23,356 bases of DNA, taken from an uncultured Oscillospiraceae bacterium (GTDB lineage Bacteria; Bacillota; Clostridia; Oscillospirales; Acutalibacteraceae). The translations under genes were made by a program, and so were the position numbers. The stretch covers positions 1-23,356 of the forward strand of contig URGJ01000022.1 in the NCBI GenBank assembly GCA_900547445.1. The letters run 5' to 3'. Shown in pieces: positions 7,575 through 15,401 of this stretch (positions are counted from its first letter, which is position 1; every line of letters begins with the position of its first letter). The notes below the pieces were generated by a model, which was not told the DNA's origin, ran no database searches, and worked only from the letters and a program-made list of their open reading frames with translations.

Positions 7575-7644
7575 GTTCTTTGTGACTGACGGATAAGTGG
7601 AGCACCACGTGAATCAAAGAACGAGTCAAGCCGACCGTCTGGGC
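7575..7644 (+). promoter_or_regulatory. ZTP (pfl-motif) riboswitch aptamer
   Basis: The leader folds as the ZMP/ZTP-sensing aptamer. P1 pairs GTTCTTTG (7575-7582) with CAAAGAAC (7615-7622). P2 pairs GTGG (7597-7600) with CCAC (7605-7608). The conserved GTGACTGACGGAT strand in J1/2 supplies GACGG (7588-7592), which pseudoknots with CCGTC (7635-7639). That CCGTC lies in the loop of the small P3 stem, GCC (7630-7632) with GGC (7642-7644). The string GCCGACCGTCTGGGCA is the hallmark 3' half of the motif. Known members bind AICAR mono- or triphosphate and switch purine and one-carbon genes on. Its position before purE in a pur-glyA-fhs operon fits exactly. Confidence 0.93.
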
Positions 7645-7678
7645 ATACTTATCTTTCTCGGGTGAGTGTGCCTTTTTT
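7642..7678 (+). terminator. riboswitch-controlled intrinsic terminator
   Basis: GGCATACTTATC (7642-7653) pairs over 12 bp, with several G-T wobbles, with GGTGAGTGTGCC (7661-7672) around a 7-nt loop. Six Ts follow (7673-7678). The first three bases, GGC 7642-7644, are also the 3' strand of aptamer P3, so ligand-stabilised P3 and the terminator exclude each other. This is the expected ON-switch layout: terminate without ZMP/ZTP, read through with it. Confidence 0.9.
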
Positions 7679-7696
7679 GTGATTTGGAGGAAAATT

Positions 7697-8191
7697 ATGA
7701 AAAAAATTGCAATTATTATGGGAAGCGACAGCGATCTCCCTATTGTTTCAAAGGCCGCGGACACGCTTAAAAGCTTCGGCGTACCCTTTGAGGTACATGT
7801 TTTTTCGGCGCACCGTACGCCCGAGGAGGCAAAAGAATTTAGCTGTAATGCCCGCAAAAACGGCTTTGGCGCAATAATAGCCGCGGCGGGAATGGCGGCT
7901 CACCTTGCGGGAGCTATTGCCGCTAACACTACCCTTCCCGTTATCGGAATACCCATTAAATCAGCAGGCTTAGGCGGTATTGACGCCCTTCTTTCAACCG
8001 TACAGATGCCCTCCGGCATACCTGTAGCCACGGTTGCTATTGACGGCGCTGTTAATGCCGCTTTGCTGTGCGTGGAAATATTGGCGGTCACCGATTCGGA
8101 ATTAGCCGAAAAGCTTAATAACAAGCGCAAGGCAGATTACGAAAAGGTGCTAAGCAAAAACAAGGCTGTCGAAGAACAGTTTAATAATTAA
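7697..8191 (+). CDS. purE: 5-(carboxyamino)imidazole ribonucleotide mutase / AIR carboxylase PurE
   Basis: PurE forms CAIR, the carboxylated imidazole intermediate of IMP synthesis. The 164-residue product has the usual length: nucleotide-binding GSDSDLP at 9-15, SAHRTP at 37-42 (His39) and GMAAHLAG at 65-72 (His69). A QMPSGIPVATVAIDGAVNAALL block follows. The start is the ATG at 7697, with GGAGG (7686-7690) 6 nt upstream; an in-frame GTG at 7679 immediately follows the terminator T-run and precedes the ribosome site, so it is rejected. No purK lies in this operon, so the enzyme may carboxylate AIR directly with CO2 or rely on a purK elsewhere; class I versus class II specificity is not settled by eye. 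First gene of the operon and directly under the riboswitch. Confidence 0.95.
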   Translation: MKKIAIIMGSDSDLPIVSKAADTLKSFGVPFEVHVFSAHRTPEEAKEFSCNARKNGFGAIIAAAGMAAHLAGAIAANTTLPVIGIPIKSAGLGGIDALLSTVQMPSGIPVATVAIDGAVNAALLCVEILAVTDSELAEKLNNKRKADYEKVLSKNKAVEEQFNN

Positions 8192-8206
8192 ACGGAGGAC
8201 AATAAA

Positions 8207-8917
8207 ATGGAAAAAACAACACAGCTTTACGAGGGCAAGGCAAAAAAGGTATTCGCCACCGAAAATCCCGAATATGTAATCGTCTCCTACAAGGATGACG
8301 CCACCGCCCTTGACGGTCTTAAAAAGGGTACTATAACAGGAAAGGGCGTAATAAACAACAGAATGTCAAACTTCCTGTGCCGTTTACTTGAAAAGCAGGG
8401 CGTTCCCACCCACTATGTTGAGGAATTAAACGACCGCGAAACCGTGGTTAAAAAGGTAAGCATTGTGCCGCTTGAGGTTATTATCCGCAACATTTCGGCA
8501 GGCTCCTTTGCAAAGCGTTACGGAGTTGACGAGGGTATCGTTTTTGACGAGCCTACAATCGAGTTTTCCTATAAAAATGACGATCTGCACGACCCGCTCA
8601 TCAATGAATATCACGCCCTTGCCTTAAAGCTTGCGACCAAGGAAGAAATCGACACTATTAAGTCTATGGCGTTTAAGGTAAACGAGATTTTAAAGGAATA
8701 TTTCCTCTCGCTTAATGTTAAGCTGGTTGACTTCAAGCTTGAGTTCGGCAGACTTTCCGACGGCACTATCGTTTTAGCGGACGAAATCTCCCCCGACACC
8801 TGCCGTTTCTGGGACGCGGACACCAACGAAAAGCTTGACAAGGACCGTTTCCGCCGCGATATGGGCGGAGTTGAGGACGCTTACAACGAAATGATGAAAA
8901 GGGTATTCGGCGAATAA
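8207..8917 (+). CDS. purC: phosphoribosylaminoimidazole-succinocarboxamide (SAICAR) synthase
   Basis: PurC joins CAIR and aspartate with ATP to give SAICAR. The 236-residue product matches the compact bacterial form. It starts MEKTTQLYEGKAKKVF, carries PLEVIIRNISAGSF at 88-101 (the first family signature), LVDFKLEFG at 173-181 and the metal/substrate block DEISPDTCRFWD at 192-203. A GGAGGAC ribosome site lies in the 15-nt gap after purE. Its substrate is the product of the preceding gene. Confidence 0.97.
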   Translation: MEKTTQLYEGKAKKVFATENPEYVIVSYKDDATALDGLKKGTITGKGVINNRMSNFLCRLLEKQGVPTHYVEELNDRETVVKKVSIVPLEVIIRNISAGSFAKRYGVDEGIVFDEPTIEFSYKNDDLHDPLINEYHALALKLATKEEIDTIKSMAFKVNEILKEYFLSLNVKLVDFKLEFGRLSDGTIVLADEISPDTCRFWDADTNEKLDKDRFRRDMGGVEDAYNEMMKRVFGE

Positions 8918-8932
8918 TTCTCGGAGGCAAAG

Positions 8933-10366
8933 ATGGGTAATTTAAGAGAAGAATGCGGGGTTTTCGGAGTATTTTCTCCCGAAACCGCAGATGTGGCGCG
9001 CACCACCTATTACGGTCTTTTCGCGCTTCAGCACCGCGGTCAGGAATCCTGCGGAATAGTAGTTAACGATGACGGCGTTTTCGCTTCGTTCAAGGACACG
9101 GGTCTTGTAAACGATGTTTTTACTCCCGAAATAATTGAAGGCTTGGGTGAGGGCAATATCGCGGTAGGTCATTGCCGTTACGGCACAACAGGCTCTAACG
9201 ACCGCAACAACGCCCAGCCGATCGTGGTTAATCATATCAAGGGCAGAATGGCTCTCGCCCACAACGGCAACCTTATAAATTCGGGTGAGCTTAGAAACGA
9301 GCTTGAATTACAGGGCTCGATTTTCCACACCACAAGCGACACCGAGGTAATCTCCTACATAATCACCAAGGAGCGCCTTACCGCCCCCTCAATCGAGCAG
9401 GCGGTAAATCAGGCAATGAACAAGATAAGGGGCGCCTATTCCCTTGTTATAATGTCCCCCTCCAAGCTTATTGCCGTAAGGGACGAAAACGGCTTCCGTC
9501 CCCTTTGCTACGGCAAAACGCCCGACGGCAGGTACATTGTCGCCTCCGAAAGCTGTGCCCTTGACGCGGTGGGAGCGGAGTTTATCCGCGACGTCCGCCC
9601 GGGTGAAATAGTGGTATTCGATAAAAACGGCGTCAGAACCATAACCGACCATTGCGATAAGACCCCCTGCTCGCTTTGCGTGTTTGAGTACATTTATTTT
9701 GCCCGTCCCGATTCGGTAATTGACGGCTGCTCCGTGCATTCGGCGCGCCTTCGCGCGGGTGCGTTTTTAGCCCTTGAGCACCCTGTTCAGGCGGATATAG
9801 TAATCGGCGTTCCCGATTCAGGAATTGACGCGGCTATAGGCTATTCAAAGCAGTCGGGTATTCCATATGAATTAGGATTCATTAAAAACAAATATATTGC
9901 GAGAACCTTTATCGCCCCGGGTCAGAAAAGCCGCGAGGACAAGGTAAGAATCAAGCTTAACCCGATTTCCGAAATTGCTAAGGGCAAGCGCATAGTGATG
10001 ATTGACGACTCGATAGTAAGAGGTACTACAAGCGCCCGCATTGTAAAGCTTTTGCGGGACGCGGGAGCAAAGGAAATTCATATGCGTGTTTCCGCTCCCC
10101 CCTTTATGAACCCTTGCTACTACGGCACGGATATTGATTCAAGGGAAAATCTCATCGCCTGCAAGCACTCGGTTGATGAAATTGCTAAGATTATCGGGGT
10201 TGACTCACTCGGATACTTAAGCGTAGAGAGCGTAAAGCAGATTGCGAAGGGGGTAAACGGAGGCGGCTACTGCACCGCCTGCTTTGACGGAGATTATCCG
10301 ACCGAAATTCCCAAAGCCCCTATGAAAAACAGATTTGAAACCAAAATATCAGAAAACAAGGAGTAA
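8933..10366 (+). CDS. purF: amidophosphoribosyltransferase, Fe-S type with propeptide
   Basis: PurF makes phosphoribosylamine from PRPP and glutamine, the committed step of purine synthesis. The 477-residue product has an N-terminal Ntn glutamine amidotransferase domain and a C-terminal PRTase domain. The nucleophile is Cys8 in REECGVFG, so maturation would remove a 7-residue propeptide. The PRPP loop VMIDDSIVRGTTS begins at residue 355. Four cysteines sit where the B. subtilis enzyme holds its [4Fe-4S] cluster: Cys249 (CVFEYIYFARPDS), Cys395 (NPCYYGTD), and Cys447 and Cys450 (YCTACF). Oxygen-sensitive stability is therefore expected. GGAGG lies just upstream of the ATG. The purM ribosome site AAGGAG overlaps this gene's stop. 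Confidence 0.97.
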   Translation: MGNLREECGVFGVFSPETADVARTTYYGLFALQHRGQESCGIVVNDDGVFASFKDTGLVNDVFTPEIIEGLGEGNIAVGHCRYGTTGSNDRNNAQPIVVNHIKGRMALAHNGNLINSGELRNELELQGSIFHTTSDTEVISYIITKERLTAPSIEQAVNQAMNKIRGAYSLVIMSPSKLIAVRDENGFRPLCYGKTPDGRYIVASESCALDAVGAEFIRDVRPGEIVVFDKNGVRTITDHCDKTPCSLCVFEYIYFARPDSVIDGCSVHSARLRAGAFLALEHPVQADIVIGVPDSGIDAAIGYSKQSGIPYELGFIKNKYIARTFIAPGQKSREDKVRIKLNPISEIAKGKRIVMIDDSIVRGTTSARIVKLLRDAGAKEIHMRVSAPPFMNPCYYGTDIDSRENLIACKHSVDEIAKIIGVDSLGYLSVESVKQIAKGVNGGGYCTACFDGDYPTEIPKAPMKNRFETKISENKE

Positions 10367-10369
10367 GAA

Positions 10370-11410
10370 ATGAATAATTCACAGTCAAAATCCTACGCCG
10401 ATGCGGGCGTTGACATTACCGCGGGCTACAAAGCGGTAGAGCTGATGAAAAAGCATATCGCAAGAACAAAGAACGAGGGCTGTCTCGACGATGTAGGCGG
10501 ATTCGGCGGTTGCTTCGGCTTGCCCCTAAAAGGAATGGAAGAGCCTGTATTAGTCAGCGGAACCGACGGTTGCGGAACTAAGGTTAAGCTTGCGATTTTA
10601 ATGGACAAGCATGATACTATCGGCATTGACGCAGTTGCAATGTGCGTAAACGATATTATTTGCTGCGGCGCAAAGCCCCTTTTTTTCCTCGATTATATCG
10701 CCTGCGGCAAAAACATTCCTGAAAAAATTGCCGAAATAGTAAGCGGCGTTGCAGAGGGGTGCGTTCAGTCGGGCGCCGCGTTAATCGGCGGTGAAACCGC
10801 AGAGCATCCCGGAATGATGCCTACAGACGATTATGACCTTGCAGGCTTCGCAGTCGGTATTGTTGACAAGAAGAAAATTATTGATAACACCACTATGGAA
10901 GAGGGCGATGTGGTTATAGCACTCCCCTCAAGCGGTATTCACTCAAACGGTTTTTCTTTAGTTCGTAAGGTTTTTGATGTTGAAAACTGTGATTTAACCT
11001 CACCGGTTGCGGAGTTAGGCGGAATTCCCTTAGGAGAAGCCCTTTTAACTCCTACTAAAATATATGTTAAACCTATTCTGGCTCTTTTGGAGTCGGTTAA
11101 GGTAAGAGCTATTTCCCACATCACGGGCGGCGGATTTTATGAGAATATCCCGAGAAGTATTCCCGAAGGCTTTGGTGCGGAGATTGTTAAATCTTCTATT
11201 AAGGTACTTCCGATTTTTGATTTGCTCGCAAAGACAGGCAATATCCCCGAGCGGGATATGTTCAACACCTTTAATATGGGGGTCGGTATGAGCGTTGTTG
11301 TAGCAAAAGAGGATGTCAAAAAGGCTCTTGAAATACTCAAATCCAACGGCGAGGACGCATATCAAATAGGCAAAATCGTCAAGTCCGACACAAAGGTAAC
11401 TATTATATGA
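10370..11410 (+). CDS. purM: phosphoribosylformylglycinamidine cyclo-ligase (AIR synthetase)
   Basis: PurM closes the imidazole ring, turning FGAM into AIR with ATP. The 346-residue product has normal length and the PurM/PurL ATP-binding fold. It shows the SGTDGCGTK motif at 63-71, GIDAVAMCVND around 86-95, GGETAEHPGM at 140-149, and the C-terminal block SHITGGGFYENIPR. The start lies 3 nt after the purF stop and the stop overlaps purN by 4 nt (ATGA). Its substrate is made by PurL, encoded farther down the same operon. Confidence 0.97.
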   Translation: MNNSQSKSYADAGVDITAGYKAVELMKKHIARTKNEGCLDDVGGFGGCFGLPLKGMEEPVLVSGTDGCGTKVKLAILMDKHDTIGIDAVAMCVNDIICCGAKPLFFLDYIACGKNIPEKIAEIVSGVAEGCVQSGAALIGGETAEHPGMMPTDDYDLAGFAVGIVDKKKIIDNTTMEEGDVVIALPSSGIHSNGFSLVRKVFDVENCDLTSPVAELGGIPLGEALLTPTKIYVKPILALLESVKVRAISHITGGGFYENIPRSIPEGFGAEIVKSSIKVLPIFDLLAKTGNIPERDMFNTFNMGVGMSVVVAKEDVKKALEILKSNGEDAYQIGKIVKSDTKVTII

Positions 11411-12015
11411 GCAGAAAAGTAAATATCGCCGTTTTGGTATCGGGCGGTGGCACAAATTTGCAGGCGCTTATTAACGCCCAAAAGTCGGGAATTATCAAAT
11501 CGGGCGAAATTAAGCTGGTAATTTCCAATAACGAAAACGCTTACGCCTTAACCCGCGCGCAAAACGCCGATATTAAAACCGCTGTCTGTGTTAAAAAAGG
11601 TGTTTCACAGGAGGAGTTCGAACAAAAGCTTATTTCCCTGTTAGAGGAAAACGGCATAGAGCTCATAATTTTAGCGGGCTTTATGTGCATTTTAAGCGAG
11701 AATTTCACCTCACGCTATCCAAAACGCATTATTAATGTCCACCCCTCTCTTATCCCCTCCTTTTGCGGTAAAGGCTTTTTCGGGCTTCATGTTCACGAGG
11801 CGGCGCTTAGCTACGGCGTAAAGGTGACGGGCGCTACCGTGCATTTTGTAAATGAAATACCCGACGGCGGCGAGATTATAATGCAAAAAGCGGTTTACAT
11901 AGAGGACGGCGACACCCCCGAAGTATTACAAAAAAGAGTAATGGAAAACGCGGAATGGGAAATTTTGCCCCTTTCCACCGAAAAGGTTTGCAGTGAAATT
12001 TTAAAGGAGAATTAG
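11407..12015 (+). CDS. purN: phosphoribosylglycinamide (GAR) formyltransferase, folate-dependent
   Basis: PurN transfers a formyl group from 10-formyl-THF to GAR. The 202-residue product matches the family. It has VSGGGTNLQ at 11-19 for phosphate binding. The catalytic Asn-His pair is Asn110 and His112 in NVHPSLIPSF, and the catalytic Asp is Asp153 in VNEIPDGGEII. The ATG overlaps the purM stop. Use of PurN and not formate-dependent PurT ties this step to the 10-formyl-THF pool supplied by Fhs at the operon's end. Confidence 0.97.
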   Translation: MSRKVNIAVLVSGGGTNLQALINAQKSGIIKSGEIKLVISNNENAYALTRAQNADIKTAVCVKKGVSQEEFEQKLISLLEENGIELIILAGFMCILSENFTSRYPKRIINVHPSLIPSFCGKGFFGLHVHEAALSYGVKVTGATVHFVNEIPDGGEIIMQKAVYIEDGDTPEVLQKRVMENAEWEILPLSTEKVCSEILKEN

Positions 12016-12016
12016 T

Positions 12017-12736
12017 GTGAATATATACAAGATTAACGACATCGGCAAGCTTATTAAGGATAACGCTTATGTCGGCAGAGGAATTGTTATAGGTACAACC
12101 GAAGACGGTAGCAAAGCCGCAACAGCTTACTTTATTATGGGCAGAAGCGAAAACAGCCGCAACAGAGTTTTCACCGAAAAGGACGGTGAAATTAAAACCG
12201 AGCCGTTTGATGTTTCCAAGGTTGAAGACCCCTCCCTTATAATCTACAACGCGGTAAGAAAATTAGGTGACAGCCTTATTGTAACAAACGGCGACCAGAC
12301 CGATACAATTTATAATTTAATGAGCGAGGGTAAATCCTTTAAGGAATCCCTTGAAACCCGCGAGTTTGAGCCTGACGCCCCCAATTTAACCCCCCGTATA
12401 AGCGGTATTTTAAACTTTAAGGACGGCGGCTTTTCCTATGAAATGAGCATTTTAAAGAGCGTTGACGCCGAGGGCTCCGACTGCTGCCGTTACACCTTTT
12501 CCTACCCCTCTAAAGCAGGTCTCGGTCATTTTATTCACACCTATGTTTGCGACGGTAACCCCATTCCCACCTTCCAGGGTGAGCCTGAGCGGGTAAAAGT
12601 TCCCGACAGTATTGACGAATTCACCGAAACCCTTTGGAATAACCTAAACGCGGATAATAAAATTTCCCTTTATGTCCGTTATGCCGACCTTAAAACCGGT
12701 GAATTTGAGCAGAGACTCATAAACAAAAATAAGTAA
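12017..12736 (+). CDS. purO: IMP cyclohydrolase, PurO family
   Basis: This 239-residue protein resembles the IMP_cyclohyd (PurO) family first known from archaea, which closes FAICAR to IMP. Matching segments are NAYVGRGIVIG at 16-26, AYFIMGRSENSRNRVF at about 37-52, DPSLIIYNAVRK near 71-82, and VTNGDQTDTI at 89-98. It is unrelated to the MGS-fold cyclohydrolase domain of bifunctional PurH. That domain is missing from the transformylase at 14198-15382, so this gene supplies the missing activity. The start is a GTG placed one base after the purN stop, with AAAGGAGA (12003-12010) 6 nt upstream. Function rests on family resemblance plus the otherwise missing pathway step. Confidence 0.87.
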   Translation: MNIYKINDIGKLIKDNAYVGRGIVIGTTEDGSKAATAYFIMGRSENSRNRVFTEKDGEIKTEPFDVSKVEDPSLIIYNAVRKLGDSLIVTNGDQTDTIYNLMSEGKSFKESLETREFEPDAPNLTPRISGILNFKDGGFSYEMSILKSVDAEGSDCCRYTFSYPSKAGLGHFIHTYVCDGNPIPTFQGEPERVKVPDSIDEFTETLWNNLNADNKISLYVRYADLKTGEFEQRLINKNK

Positions 12737-12748
12737 GGAGTATTTACA

Positions 12749-14185
12749 ATGCCCGATAACAAGGATAATTATATTTCGCCCTTTTCCACCCGCTATGCCT
12801 CGAAAGAAATGCAGCATATTTTCTCGGAAAACTTTAAATTCCGCACCTGGAGACGGCTTTGGATTGCCCTTGCAAGAGCCGAAAAGCAGTTAGGGCTTGA
12901 CATTACCGACGAGCAGATTGCCGAAATGGAGGCACATAAGGACGACATTAACTACGAGGTCGCCGAGGGGCGCGAAAAGCTGGTTCGTCACGATGTTATG
13001 TCCCATGTTTACGCTTTCGGAAAGCAGTGTCCCAAAGCCGAGCCTATAATTCACTTGGGAGCTACAAGCTGTTATGTAGGCGACAATACCGATGTTATTA
13101 TTTTAAGGGAAGCGTCAAATATAATTCAGAAAAAGGCGGCGCAGGCGCTTAAAAACCTTTCGGAATTCGCGATTAAATATAAGTCTCTCCCCTGCCTTGC
13201 CTACACCCATTTACAACCCGCCCAGCTTACAACCGTCGGCAAGCGCGCCACCCTTTGGATGTATGAACTGTCACAGGATATTGACAACCTCGATTATCAG
13301 CTTTCACGGCTTAAGCTTTTGGGCTCTAAGGGCACAACGGGTACGCAGGCGAGCTTTATGGAGCTTTTTTCGGGCGATGAAGAAAAGGTCAAAAAGCTTG
13401 AAGAGCTAATTGCAAAGGAAATGGGCTTTGACGCTTGTGTTCCGGTTTCGGGTCAGACCTATTCAAGAAAGGTAGACTCATATTTCCTTTCGGTGCTTTC
13501 GGGCTTTGCACAGAGCGCCTACAAATTCTCCAACGATATGCGGCTTTTGCAGTCCTTTGAGGAAATGGAAGAGCCCTTTGAAAAGAATCAGATAGGCTCC
13601 TCCGCAATGCCGTACAAGCGCAATCCTATGCGTTGTGAACGCATTTCTTCCCTTGCGCGCTATGTAATAGCCGATTCGGTAAACCCCGCTATGACGGCAG
13701 GCACCCAATGGTTTGAGCGCACCCTTGACGACAGCGCAAATAAGCGTATCTCGGTCGCCGAAGCCTTTTTAGCGGTGGACGCGATACTCAATATTTATAT
13801 AAATGTAACCTCGGGACTTGTGGTTTACGAAAATGTTATTAAAAAACGCGTTATGGAAAAGCTCCCCTTTATGGCGACAGAAAATATTATGATGGAGTCG
13901 GTAAAGCGGGGCGGCGACCGTCAGGAGCTGCACGAAATTATCCGTGTTTATTCCCACGAAGCGGCGGCGGGCGTTAAGCTCAGGGGTGAAGCTAACAACC
14001 TTATTGACCGCATAGCGGCGGACGAGAGAATTCCCCTTACAAAGGAAGAAATATTAAAGGAATTAGACCCCTCAAAGTATATCGGCAGAAGCGCCTCTCA
14101 GACAGAGGAATTTGTCGAAACGGTTGTAAGCCCGATACTCGAAAAACACTACACCGAGCCTGTAAAAGCGGTGCTTAATGTATAA
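12749..14185 (+). CDS. purB: adenylosuccinate lyase
   Basis: PurB acts twice: it splits SAICAR to AICAR plus fumarate, and adenylosuccinate to AMP plus fumarate. The 478-residue product belongs to the fumarase/aspartase superfamily. The flexible signature loop GSSAMPYKRNP begins at residue 283 and holds the catalytic serine (Ser284/285). HDVMSHVYAF and the histidine in YTHLQPAQLTTVGKR provide the other active-site blocks. It is longer than the ~430-residue Bacillus enzyme and looks more like the longer metazoan/clostridial type. It provides the AICAR (ZMP) sensed by the riboswitch. The start lies 12 nt after the purO stop, with AAGGAG upstream. Confidence 0.96.
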   Translation: MPDNKDNYISPFSTRYASKEMQHIFSENFKFRTWRRLWIALARAEKQLGLDITDEQIAEMEAHKDDINYEVAEGREKLVRHDVMSHVYAFGKQCPKAEPIIHLGATSCYVGDNTDVIILREASNIIQKKAAQALKNLSEFAIKYKSLPCLAYTHLQPAQLTTVGKRATLWMYELSQDIDNLDYQLSRLKLLGSKGTTGTQASFMELFSGDEEKVKKLEELIAKEMGFDACVPVSGQTYSRKVDSYFLSVLSGFAQSAYKFSNDMRLLQSFEEMEEPFEKNQIGSSAMPYKRNPMRCERISSLARYVIADSVNPAMTAGTQWFERTLDDSANKRISVAEAFLAVDAILNIYINVTSGLVVYENVIKKRVMEKLPFMATENIMMESVKRGGDRQELHEIIRVYSHEAAAGVKLRGEANNLIDRIAADERIPLTKEEILKELDPSKYIGRSASQTEEFVETVVSPILEKHYTEPVKAVLNV

Positions 14186-14197
14186 AGGAGCATAAAT

Positions 14198-15382
14198 ATG
14201 AAAGAATTTGAACTTAAATACGGCTGTAACCCCAACCAAAAGCCCGCCAAAATTTTTATGGCGGACGGTAATGAGCTTCCGATTAAGATTTTAAACGGTA
14301 AGCCGGGTTACATAAATTTTCTTGACGCCTTTAACTCCTGGCAGCTTGTAAAAGAGCTTAAGGAGGCTTTAGGTCTGCCCGCGGTCACTTCTTTTAAGCA
14401 TGTCAGCCCCACAAGCGCGGCGGTGGGTATTCCGTTGCCCGAAAAGCTTAAAAAGGCTTGCTTTGTAGATGATATAGAAAATCTTGACGAGTCTCCCCTC
14501 GCCTGTGCATATGCGAGAGCTCGCGGCACAGACCGTATGTGCTCCTTTGGGGACTGGGTGGCTTTGTCCGATATTTGCGATACCGCGACCGCTCTTTTAA
14601 TAAAGCGCGAGGTGTCCGACGGTATTATCGCCCCGGGTTATGATCCCGAGGCTCTCGAAATTTTAAAATCAAAGCGTAACGGTAATTACAACATAGTTGA
14701 AATCGACCCCGATTATGTTCCCGCACCGGTCGAGCATAAGCAGGTTTTCGGTATCACCTTTGAGCAGGGACGAAACAATTTTAAGATTGACAAATCCTTG
14801 CTTACAAACCTCGTAACCGAGAATAAAAATATTCCCGACAGCGCAAAGCGCGACCTTATAATCTCCCTTATCACCCTTAAATACACCCAGTCTAACTCGG
14901 TTTGCTTCGCCTTTGACGGTCAGGCAATAGGAGTTGGTGCCGGTCAGCAGTCAAGAGTTCATTGCACCCGCCTTGCGGGCTCTAAGGCGGATACCTGGTT
15001 TATGCGCCAGTATGACAAGGTATTAAATCTCCCATTTAAGGACGATATCAGAAGACCCGACCGCGACAATATTATTGACGGCTACATCAACCGCAACGAG
15101 GAAGATGTATGTGCCGACGGTATTTGGCAGAAATACTTTAAGACCCGCCCCGAGCCGCTTACAGACGAGGAGATTAAAAAATATCTTTCGGGTATTTCGG
15201 GCGTTTCTTTGGGCTCGGACGCCTTCTTCCCCTTTGATGACAACATAGAACGCGCCCACAAAAGCGGCGTTTCCTATATTGCAGAGCCGGGCGGCTCAAT
15301 CCGTGACGATATAGTTATCGACTGCTGTAATAAATACGGCATTGCCATGGCATTCACGGGAATGAGACTTTTCCACCATTAA
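14198..15382 (+). CDS. purH: stand-alone AICAR formyltransferase (PurH transformylase domain only)
   Basis: This enzyme formylates AICAR (ZMP) with 10-formyl-THF to FAICAR. The product is 394 residues, whereas bifunctional PurH is usually 510-590. It begins directly with the transformylase fold (KYGCNPNQKPAKIF) and contains the catalytic Lys67-His68 in SFKHVSPTSAA, GAGQQSRVHCTRLAG, and a C-terminal EPGGSIRDDIVIDCC. The N-terminal MGS-like IMP cyclohydrolase domain is absent, and the upstream gene (purB) is separated by only 12 nt, so nothing was lost to a frameshift nearby. The PurO-family gene in the same operon is the expected partner. In archaeal nomenclature this domain alone is called PurH2. 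Confidence 0.94.
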   Translation: MKEFELKYGCNPNQKPAKIFMADGNELPIKILNGKPGYINFLDAFNSWQLVKELKEALGLPAVTSFKHVSPTSAAVGIPLPEKLKKACFVDDIENLDESPLACAYARARGTDRMCSFGDWVALSDICDTATALLIKREVSDGIIAPGYDPEALEILKSKRNGNYNIVEIDPDYVPAPVEHKQVFGITFEQGRNNFKIDKSLLTNLVTENKNIPDSAKRDLIISLITLKYTQSNSVCFAFDGQAIGVGAGQQSRVHCTRLAGSKADTWFMRQYDKVLNLPFKDDIRRPDRDNIIDGYINRNEEDVCADGIWQKYFKTRPEPLTDEEIKKYLSGISGVSLGSDAFFPFDDNIERAHKSGVSYIAEPGGSIRDDIVIDCCNKYGIAMAFTGMRLFHH

Positions 15383-15401
15383 TATATAAGGAGTAATTGC
15401 A

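Noticed and set aside
7679..7696. Upstream GTG start for purE
   Set aside because: It directly follows the terminator T-run and precedes the Shine-Dalgarno GGAGG. The family start MKKIAIIMGSDSD fits the ATG at 7697.
14198..15382. purH as a broken bifunctional gene that lost its N-terminus
   Set aside because: It starts cleanly with its own ribosome site 12 nt after purB, no remnant of the cyclohydrolase domain is visible upstream, and a PurO-type replacement is in the operon.
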